A stretch of DNA of 19,645 nucleotides from Hyphomicrobiales bacterium (GTDB taxonomy: Bacteria > Pseudomonadota > Alphaproteobacteria > Rhizobiales > Xanthobacteraceae), in NCBI GenBank assembly GCA_003164375.1, contig PLTE01000080.1:1-19645 (forward strand), in the 5' to 3' direction. Position numbers and translations under genes: made by a program. Under the pieces are notes generated by a model. It did no database searches, was not told where the DNA came from, and saw nothing but the letters and a program-made list of their open reading frames with translations. This document shows, in pieces, positions 14,864-19,645 of the stretch (its first letter is position 1; each line of letters begins with the position of its first letter).

Positions 14864-15595
14864 TCAGGACGCCGCGGCGCGCCCCTTGGGTTCATCGTCA
14901 GCGGGAGGAAAAGCCATGCCCGACATCGGCTCGACCCAGACGAGATGGTCGTGCACCTGCTCGACGCCCGGGACGTTTTCAGTCGCGACAATGAGGCCCC
15001 GGCGCTCGCGTTCGTCGGTGATGACGCCCCACAATTCGGCGACGCCGTTCTTGACGACGACGTTAACATGCGGCGCCCATTGCTGATGACCGATGGCGGT
15101 GAGGATATTTTCGCGGATCTGCAAATCGCCGCCGGCCGGCGCGGCCGCGTCGCGGGCGAGACTCGCCAGCGCGTGCATCAGATTGGCGCGACTGACGATG
15201 CCGACCAGTCGTCCGCTCCGCATGACGGGAAGACGTTTGACGCGACGGCGCTCCATCAGCTCGACGACGGCTTCTAGCGACTCGTCTTCGGTGACGGTGA
15301 CGGGGTCCGGCGTCATGATTTCGTCGACTTTTTTCCCGGTGGCGGAGACATATTCCTGGGCGAGCCGGCCCGGTCCGATGATGAATTCAAGCCATCGCGG
15401 GCGGCGGCGTTGGGTGCCGAGCTCGCTGCGCCGCAGGAAGTCACCCTCGGTCACGATGCCGACGAGTTCGCCCTCGGCATCGAGCACCGGCAAGCCACTG
15501 ATCCGGCTCTGCAGCATCACGCGCGCGGCTCGCACGATCGGCTCATTGGCCCGAATAGAGATCACGTCCCGCGTCATCACGTCTTTGACTTGCAT
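14864..15595 (-). CDS. CBS-CBS-BON domain protein
   Basis: 243 residues from ATG 15595, supported by GAGGGA about 8 nt upstream and by the usual family start M-Q-V-K-D-V-M-T-R-D-V. Two CBS motifs (about 7-62 and 91-147, each with the M-T-x-D/P-V-x-x-V start and a G-I-V-T/S end) form a Bateman module that binds adenine nucleotides or SAM. A BON domain (about 158-222, H-V-N-V-V-V-K-N-G-V-A-E-L-W-G) follows. There is no signal peptide or membrane helix. CBS-BON proteins are common in this order and often lie with anaerobic or stress genes; their molecular role is not settled. It lies 50 nt after fixK and 57 nt before the cytochrome c gene. Confidence 0.88.
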   Translation of the reverse strand: MQVKDVMTRDVISIRANEPIVRAARVMLQSRISGLPVLDAEGELVGIVTEGDFLRRSELGTQRRRPRWLEFIIGPGRLAQEYVSATGKKVDEIMTPDPVTVTEDESLEAVVELMERRRVKRLPVMRSGRLVGIVSRANLMHALASLARDAAAPAGGDLQIRENILTAIGHQQWAPHVNVVVKNGVAELWGVITDERERRGLIVATENVPGVEQVHDHLVWVEPMSGMAFPPADDEPKGRAAAS

Positions 15596-15645
15596 GATCG
15601 TTTCCCTCTCGTGCCCGCCTCGACGATTCTGCCGAACAGCGATGC

Positions 15646-16350
15646 TCAACCGTTCATGCGGCTTAGCGCCAAGCGATTGCGCAACACGATGCGCCGCGAC
15701 GACGGCACTTCGATTGTTGCGGAACATTCCAATGAGGTCAGCGTCCGCGACACGGTTTCGATCGTCAGGCCGAGGTAATCGGCGATGTCCTGGCGCGACA
15801 TCGGAAGCTCGATGGAATTGTCGCCGGAAACGCGCGCGGCCATTTCGAGAAGAAAGCTGGCAACGCGTTCTTGCGCGCTTTTGATCAGGAGCATGATGCG
15901 ATCCTGCACTCGGCCCAGTTCGCGGCCGGTAAGCGCAAAGAGCTGTCGGGCGATCGAAGCATCGCGACCGGCCAGCGCGTTGAGCGTTGAACGCTTGATC
16001 ACCAGAACTTTCGAGTCGGCGATCGCCTCGGCCGACAGCGTATGCTCGTCGGCGAATTCGAGACCGAAGATATCGCCGGGCAGATAAAACCCGCCGATTT
16101 GCCGCCGGCCGTCGTTGAGAATCTTGTAGGTGCGCACGCTGCCACTGACCACTTTGTAAAGGTAATCGGCGGGCTCGTTTTCGCCGAAAATCTCGGAATT
16201 GCGCGGGTAACCCATCGTCGCGCCCATCAGCTGCATCGTCTGGTCGAGCACTTCGGTGTCGATCGCGCCATCCCAGGGAAGACTTGCGGGGCGGACCGGT
16301 GCGGCTGGCCGACGGACTGGATCGCTGCGGACTGCGGTTTGTGAATGCAT
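15646..16350 (-). CDS. fixK: FixK-type Crp/Fnr family transcriptional regulator
   Basis: 234 residues. A cyclic-nucleotide-binding-like beta barrel (about 45-145, with L-P-G-D-I-F-G-L-E) is followed by a dimerisation helix and a winged helix. The recognition helix is L-G-L-T-I-E-T-V-S-R-T-L with Glu198, Ser201 and Arg202, the E-x-x-S-R set that reads TTGA half-sites in FNR and FixK. There is no N-terminal cysteine cluster, so it cannot hold the FNR [4Fe-4S] cluster, which fits FixK. The only cysteine is Cys209. GGAGG lies 9 nt before ATG 16350. It is divergent from fixL and carries an inverted repeat in its promoter that may bind FixJ. Predicted targets in this window are the boxes before ccoN, rquA and the orphan receiver. 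Confidence 0.9.
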   Translation of the reverse strand: MHSQTAVRSDPVRRPAAPVRPASLPWDGAIDTEVLDQTMQLMGATMGYPRNSEIFGENEPADYLYKVVSGSVRTYKILNDGRRQIGGFYLPGDIFGLEFADEHTLSAEAIADSKVLVIKRSTLNALAGRDASIARQLFALTGRELGRVQDRIMLLIKSAQERVASFLLEMAARVSGDNSIELPMSRQDIADYLGLTIETVSRTLTSLECSATIEVPSSRRIVLRNRLALSRMNG

Positions 16351-16422
16351 GGCCCTTTACCTCCGGGAGCTTCGGGAGGTATTGCTAAACGGCGGGCGGC
16401 AAACGGAAAATTCAGATAATGA

Positions 16423-16444
16423 CCCTAAGGGGTTTCCCTTAGGG
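16423..16444. promoter_or_regulatory. Perfect 9-bp inverted repeat in the fixK-fixL divergent promoter; candidate FixJ site
   Basis: CCCTAAGGG (16423-16431), a 4-nt spacer and CCCTTAGGG (16436-16444). The centre is about 83 nt before the fixK start and 96 nt before the fixL start. The right half lies in TTCCCTTAGGGC, repeated exactly at 19266-19277 in another promoter region. FixJ is the logical binder because FixLJ controls fixK in rhizobia. The protein assignment is inference. Confidence 0.5.
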
Positions 16445-16529
16445 CAGGACACGCTAGGCAAGCCATTGATCGCGCAGGATTTCAGCCGATCCGAGCGGCA
16501 TCAAAACGCGACGGGCGCCGGCCTCTGCA

Positions 16530-18056
16530 ATGGCTGACACGATCCCCACTTCACCATCTTACTTGCCGGCTGCTGCGGCGCGGCTCCCGGCGCGGCGCAG
16601 CCTCGTTTGGCGGTATGGCGTTGCCGTCGTGGCGATCGCAGCGGGACTTGCTGTCAAGCTCTTGCTGGGATCGGTGCTGCGCGGCGAGGCGTCCTATCTA
16701 CTCTTCCTCCCCGCGATCCTGATTGCCTCGGCCGTCAGCGGCTGGGGCCCGGGCCTCCTCGCCACCATTCTCGGCCTCATACTCGGCGTGTTTTTCATCC
16801 GGGATTTTCGCGCGCTGTCAGTTGCGGACACGGTGAATTCCGTGATTTTCGTCCTGGTCGGCATCGCCGTGTCGTGGCGCGGCGAGTTGTTGCAGCGCTT
16901 TCGTCGCGCTGCGGCGACGAATGCCGATGCGGCGTTCGCCCGCAGCGCCCATCTGCAATCGATTCTCGACAGCATTCCCGACGCCATGATCGTCATCGAC
17001 GAGCGCGGCGTCATGCAATCGTTCAGTTCGGCGGCCGAACGGCTGTTCGGCCGCGCCGCCGCTGACGTCATCGGAAAAAACGTCAGGGTCTTGATGCCGT
17101 CGCCCTATCGGGAGGGACACGACGGCTATATCGATCGCTACAAGCACACCAACGAGCGGCGGATCATCGGCATCGGCCGGGTCGTGGTCGGGCAGCGCAG
17201 CGACGGCTCGACGTTCCCCATGGAACTCGCGGTCGGCGAGATGCACGTCCGCGATCAGCGCTTCTTCACCGGCTTCATCCGCGACCTGACCGAACGCCAG
17301 CAGACCGAGGCCCGGCTGCAGGAATTGCAGGCCGAACTCGTGCACATGTCACGGCTGACCGCGATGGGCGAGATGGCGTCGGCGCTGGCGCACGAGCTCA
17401 ATCAGCCGCTGTCCGCCATCGCCAATTACATGAAAGGATCCCGGCGGCTGTTGGAGAATCGACCCGACGAAGGCGCGATAATGCTACGCGACGCGATGGA
17501 CAAAGCGGCCGATCAGGCGCTGCGCGCCGGCGACATTATTCGCCGCTTGCGCGATTTCGTCGCACGCGGCGAAACCGAGCGGCGCGTCGAGGACGTCAAG
17601 AAGCTGATCGAGGAAGCGAGCGCATTGGCGCTGGTCGGCGCCAAGGACAAGGGCGTGCGCGTGCGCTTTGCTTTTGCCGCACGGCTCGATTTCGTGCTGG
17701 CGGACAAGGTGCAGATTCAGCAGGTTCTGCTCAATCTGATCCGCAACGCCATCGAGGCGATGGAGGACGCCGAAACGCGCGAGCTGGTCGTCTCGACGGC
17801 GGCGGCGCCGGACAATATGATCGACATCAACGTCGTCGATACCGGGGTGGGAATTGCGCCCGAAATCAGCGCGCAACTGTTTCAGCCGTTTGTCACCACC
17901 AAACGGCAGGGCATGGGCGTCGGACTCTCGATCTCCCGCACCATCATCGAGGCGCATGGCGGCTCGATCATCCAACGGCCCAATCCCGGAGGCGGAACGG
18001 TGTTTTCCTTTACTTTGCCTGCCGTGACCAATGAGGAGGCCGGCGATGCCGTCTGA
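16530..18056 (+). CDS. fixL: FixL, heme-PAS oxygen sensor histidine kinase
   Basis: 508 residues. The N-terminal membrane part (about 28-117, four hydrophobic segments) resembles the DUF4118/KdpD-type module. The PAS domain (about 138-258) carries the FixL heme pocket: H-D-G-Y with His197 as heme ligand, Tyr200, Arg203, then R-R-I-I-G-I-G-R with Arg217, the counterpart of the distal arginine (Arg220 in Bradyrhizobium) that responds to O2. HisKA follows with A-H-E-L-N-Q-P-L (His288), and HATPase_c with N-x-x-x-N-A-x-E (L-I-R-N-A-I-E-A), D-T-G-V-G-I and G-M-G-V-G-L-S-I-S. Oxygen binding should switch the kinase off. The C-terminus overlaps fixJ by 11 nt. Two pocket residues differ from the Bradyrhizobium protein (Asp212 to Glu, His214 to Arg). 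Confidence 0.95.
   Translation: MADTIPTSPSYLPAAAARLPARRSLVWRYGVAVVAIAAGLAVKLLLGSVLRGEASYLLFLPAILIASAVSGWGPGLLATILGLILGVFFIRDFRALSVADTVNSVIFVLVGIAVSWRGELLQRFRRAAATNADAAFARSAHLQSILDSIPDAMIVIDERGVMQSFSSAAERLFGRAAADVIGKNVRVLMPSPYREGHDGYIDRYKHTNERRIIGIGRVVVGQRSDGSTFPMELAVGEMHVRDQRFFTGFIRDLTERQQTEARLQELQAELVHMSRLTAMGEMASALAHELNQPLSAIANYMKGSRRLLENRPDEGAIMLRDAMDKAADQALRAGDIIRRLRDFVARGETERRVEDVKKLIEEASALALVGAKDKGVRVRFAFAARLDFVLADKVQIQQVLLNLIRNAIEAMEDAETRELVVSTAAAPDNMIDINVVDTGVGIAPEISAQLFQPFVTTKRQGMGVGLSISRTIIEAHGGSIIQRPNPGGGTVFSFTLPAVTNEEAGDAV
18033..18039 (+). promoter_or_regulatory. Ribosome binding site fixing the fixJ start
   Basis: GAGGAGG lies inside the last codons of fixL, 6 nt before ATG 18046. 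It rules out the upstream in-frame ATG at 18031, which overlaps the site itself. Confidence 0.8.
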
Positions 18057-18669
18057 AGCAGCGACCGTACACATCATCGACGACGACGAGGCGCTCCGCG
18101 AATCGCTGACATTTCTATTGCGCACGGCCCAGATCGAGTCACGCAACTACCCGAGCGCCAAAGCCTTCCTCGACGCGCTGCCCAATACCAGCCTGGGCTG
18201 CGTCATCACCGACGTGAGAATGCCGGGCTTAAGCGGCATCGATCTGTTGCGGCGGCTGAAGGAGCTCAATGTCGTTGTTCCGGTCATCGTGGTCACCGGC
18301 CATGGCGACGTCGCGCTTGCCGTCGAAGCCATGAAGATTGGCGCCATCGATTTCCTCGAAAAGCCGTTCGATGACGAAGTGCTGTTGGCCAGCATCAATT
18401 CGGCGCTGCGCCAGCACGATGGGCAGGCCCGGCGCCAGAACGAGCGCGCGGAGATCGAGCACCGGGTGGCGGCGCTGTCGCCCCGCGAACGCGACGTTCT
18501 GGGCGGGCTGGTGGCGGGTCGCGCCAACAAGCAGATCGCGTTCGATCTCGGCATCAGTCCGCGGACCGTGGAAATCTACCGGGCCAATCTCATGAATAAA
18601 ATGCAGGCCGGAAGCCTGTCCGACCTGGTGCGCATGGCGCTGATTGTCGGCATGCTGGGATCGGACTAG
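18046..18669 (+). CDS. fixJ: FixJ, response regulator with LuxR-type DNA-binding domain
   Basis: 207 residues from ATG 18046, the usual FixJ size. The receiver domain (about 5-118) has the acidic pair Asp12/Asp13, phosphoacceptor Asp56 (V-I-T-D-V-R-M-P), Thr84 and Lys106 (E-K-P-F), so it is fully functional. The C-terminal LuxR/GerE helix-turn-helix (about 143-205) contains L-S-P-R-E-R-D-V-L and N-K-Q-I-A-F-D-L-G-I-S-P-R-T-V-E-I-Y-R. Phosphorylated by FixL at low oxygen, it activates fixK (and nifA in some rhizobia). It is translationally coupled to fixL by the 11-nt overlap. A hairpin follows the stop. Confidence 0.95.
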   Translation: MPSEAATVHIIDDDEALRESLTFLLRTAQIESRNYPSAKAFLDALPNTSLGCVITDVRMPGLSGIDLLRRLKELNVVVPVIVVTGHGDVALAVEAMKIGAIDFLEKPFDDEVLLASINSALRQHDGQARRQNERAEIEHRVAALSPRERDVLGGLVAGRANKQIAFDLGISPRTVEIYRANLMNKMQAGSLSDLVRMALIVGMLGSD

Positions 18670-18670
18670 T

Positions 18671-18688
18671 CCGCCGCGCTCCCGGCGG
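18671..18688 (+). terminator. Hairpin after fixJ
   Basis: CCGCCG (18671-18676) pairs with CGGCGG (18683-18688) across a 6-nt loop, 2 nt after the fixJ stop. No T-run follows, so a weak or factor-assisted terminator is the best reading. Confidence 0.4.
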
Positions 18689-18692
18689 GGAT

Positions 18693-18710
18693 TAGGTAAA
18701 GGCCCCTAGG
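18693..18710 (+). promoter_or_regulatory. Candidate FixJ-type site upstream of the orphan receiver
   Basis: TAGGTAAAGGCCCCTAGG. Aligned without gaps to 19258-19275 it matches at 13 of 18 positions, including GTAAA, CCC and TAGG. It lies 102-119 nt before the receiver start and 20 nt upstream of an anaerobox. The protein that binds is unknown; FixJ is proposed because of the position next to fixLJ. Confidence 0.35.
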
Positions 18711-18729
18711 CATTCGCCCGCCGCCCCAA

Positions 18730-18743
18730 TTGAGCCAAATCAA
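18730..18743 (+). promoter_or_regulatory. FNR/FixK-type anaerobox upstream of the orphan receiver
   Basis: TTGAGCCAAATCAA fits TTGA-N6-TCAA exactly. With the centre (18736.5) at -41.5, transcription would start near 18778 and the -10 would be CATTTA at 18766-18771. The leader to ATG 18812 would be about 34 nt, which is reasonable. A FixK-type regulator is encoded 2.4 kb away. Confidence 0.7.
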
Positions 18744-18811
18744 TGCGGCTTTGCCGATTACGCCGCATTTAAGCATCAGGGTTCATCTCGTTTAAAAGGT
18801 CCGGGCGGGCG

Positions 18812-19213
18812 ATGACGCCGCAGTCTCAATTGGCAGTGCAGCAGCCGGTCGTCGTCGTTGTTGACGATGATCCGGCCGTTTGCAATTCGTTGAAGTTCTC
18901 GCTGGAGCTCGAAGGATTTGTGGTCCGCGCCTATCGCAGCGGCACGGAGCTGCTCGATTCCGGCAATCTCGGTGATTGCAGTTGCTTCGTCATCGACCAA
19001 AGAATGCCGGCCATGAATGGAATGGATTTGATCGGAACGCTGCGCCAACGTCAGGTTCTAGCGCCGGCCATCCTCATCCTAAGTCATCCGAATGCCACGC
19101 TCAGCGCCCGCGCGGCGATGGCCGATGTTCCGATTGTCGAAAAGCCCTTACTCGGCAACGCGTTGGTGGATCGCATTCGCGAGGCCTGCCAACGCCGCCG
19201 TGCGGAAACCTAG
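18812..19213 (+). CDS. Single-domain response-regulator receiver, FixT-like candidate
   Basis: 133 residues with only a receiver domain and no output domain. Acidic Asp18/Asp19, phosphoacceptor Asp62 (F-V-I-D-Q-R-M-P) and Lys111 (E-K-P-L) are present; Ser91 stands in the Thr/Ser switch position. It most resembles the FixJ receiver. Four cysteines (24, 56, 58, 126), two of them as C-S-C just before the phosphoacceptor strand, are unusual for a receiver. In Caulobacter the single-receiver FixT inhibits FixL and binds an Fe-S cluster, so feedback on FixL is an attractive role; a phosphate sink or an unrelated partner are alternatives. ATG 18812 is preceded by AAAAGG and a G-rich stretch. An anaerobox and a FixJ-like motif precede it. 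Confidence 0.85.
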   Translation: MTPQSQLAVQQPVVVVVDDDPAVCNSLKFSLELEGFVVRAYRSGTELLDSGNLGDCSCFVIDQRMPAMNGMDLIGTLRQRQVLAPAILILSHPNATLSARAAMADVPIVEKPLLGNALVDRIREACQRRRAET

Positions 19214-19220
19214 CTCGGCA

Positions 19221-19241
19221 CGGCGAAAATCAATTTTGCCG
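19221..19241 (+). terminator. Hairpin after the orphan receiver
   Basis: CGGC-G-AAAA (19221-19229) pairs with TTTTGCCG (19234-19241) with one bulged G and a 4-nt loop, 7 nt after the stop. There is no downstream T-run, so terminator activity is uncertain. Confidence 0.4.
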
Positions 19242-19257
19242 GGCATCATGGCTTGCT

Positions 19258-19275
19258 TCAGTAAATTCCCTTAGG
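19258..19275 (+). promoter_or_regulatory. Candidate FixJ-type site upstream of the HlyD-like gene
   Basis: TCAGTAAATTCCCTTAGG. It shares 13 of 18 positions with 18693-18710 and, separately, 13 of 18 with 16426-16443 in the fixK-fixL promoter, including an identical 12-mer TTCCCTTAGGGC (19266-19277). It lies 101-118 nt before the HlyD-like start, a distance close to that of the other two sites from their genes. Confidence 0.35.
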
Positions 19276-19375
19276 GCCGAGACCTGAATTTTTACCCGCG
19301 GGGCAGTGGGTTAAGTCTGTCACTGGGGCGACGCCTTTGGGGCTGACGGTTTTGGGCATCGAGCGTGGACGCGAA

Positions 19376-19645
19376 ATGGACCAAGACAGCAAAATAACCC
19401 GTGCGGCATGGCCTAATGTCACGGAACCGGACACGCCGCCAGCATCGCCGGCACGCGACCTCGTGCCGGCGCGGGCGGAGGCTGGCCTGCCGGCGCTGGT
19501 CGCACAAAAGCGCTCACCCGTGCGCAAATGGTGGCTGTGGGCTGCGCTTGCGCTTGCCCTTTGCGGCGGCGGCGCCGGCGGCGCCTATTATTGGTGGCTG
19601 GGGCATCACGCGCAATTGCCGCCCGGGATCGCCTCGGGCAACGGC
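19376..19645 (+). CDS. HlyD-type membrane fusion protein, N-terminal part only
   Basis: 90 codons are visible and the frame runs out of the window. ATG 19376 has GTGGA about 6 nt upstream; an in-frame TTG at 19352 is less likely. The first ~52 residues are a Pro/Ala-rich cytoplasmic tail, then a membrane anchor (about 55-75, W-L-W-A-A-L-A-L-A-L...YYWW), then L-P-P-G-I-A-S-G-N-G, which matches the start of the periplasmic part of YbhG/HlyD-like adaptors. These link an inner-membrane ABC or MFS exporter to an outer-membrane channel. The long tail is atypical. The exporter genes should lie downstream. Substrate unknown. Confidence 0.7.
   Translation, partial: MDQDSKITRAAWPNVTEPDTPPASPARDLVPARAEAGLPALVAQKRSPVRKWWLWAALALALCGGGAGGAYYWWLGHHAQLPPGIASGNG

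Noticed and set aside
15596..15727. N-terminal extension of the CBS-BON protein
   Set aside because: It would overlap the end of fixK and lacks conservation; the internal ATG at 15595 has a ribosome binding site and the family's usual start.
19258..19527. 89-codon minus-strand frame at the right end
   Set aside because: Overlaps the start of the HlyD-like gene antisense, is Arg/Ala-rich, and has no recognised family or supporting signals.
1..19645. Search for tRNA, rRNA, CRISPR, insertion sequences and integrase scars
   Set aside because: No cloverleaf-like sequence, repeat-spacer pattern, transposase-like protein or flanking direct repeats were seen.

Overview
The window comes from the chromosome of a GC-rich alphaproteobacterium. 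The proteins look like Hyphomicrobiales of the Bradyrhizobium/Rhodopseudomonas/Rhodoplanes type. Evidence for this is the rhizobial-style FixL-FixJ-FixK oxygen cascade, the fixNOQP-GHIS style cbb3 oxidase cluster, a CBS-BON protein and an RquA-like rhodoquinone enzyme. Placement below order level is inference. I see no tRNA, rRNA, CRISPR array, insertion sequence or integrase.

Left part (1-6392). The 3' part of an Nramp/MntH metal transporter (+) is followed by a REP-like inverted repeat. Then come a cold-shock protein (-), a solitary amidohydrolase of the gamma-resorcylate decarboxylase type (+), a probable rquA (+) preceded by an FNR/FixK box and a well-placed -10, and a large Pat-like fusion of an NDP-forming acyl-CoA synthetase with a GNAT acetyltransferase (+).

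Centre (6382-14408, all minus strand). This is a complete, tightly packed ccoNOQP-ccoGHIS run encoding the high-affinity cbb3 cytochrome oxidase and its copper and assembly machinery. ccoS is only 49 codons long and its 3' end overlaps the convergent Pat-like gene. An anaerobox (TTGACCTAGATCAA) lies just upstream of ccoN and argues for a later ccoN start than the longest frame gives.

Right part (14450-19645). A small exported cytochrome c, a CBS-CBS-BON protein and a FixK-type regulator run leftwards with short gaps. fixL and fixJ run rightwards and overlap by 11 nt. They are followed by a single-domain receiver with its own anaerobox and four cysteines (a FixT-like candidate), and by the start of an HlyD-type membrane fusion protein.

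How it fits together. FixL senses O2 through a heme-PAS domain and phosphorylates FixJ. FixJ would switch on fixK, and FixK would act at the three TTGA-N6-(T/G)CAA boxes seen here, upstream of ccoN, rquA and the orphan receiver. The outputs would be a low-oxygen oxidase, a rhodoquinone pool and possibly feedback on FixL. A second motif, roughly GTAAA-NN-CCC-N-TAGG, recurs in three intergenic regions around fixLJ: fixK/fixL, receiver and hlyD. It is a candidate FixJ site and could bring the HlyD gene into the same regulon. The most interesting points are this two-layer site arrangement, the cysteine-bearing receiver, and the placement of rquA under the low-oxygen switch.
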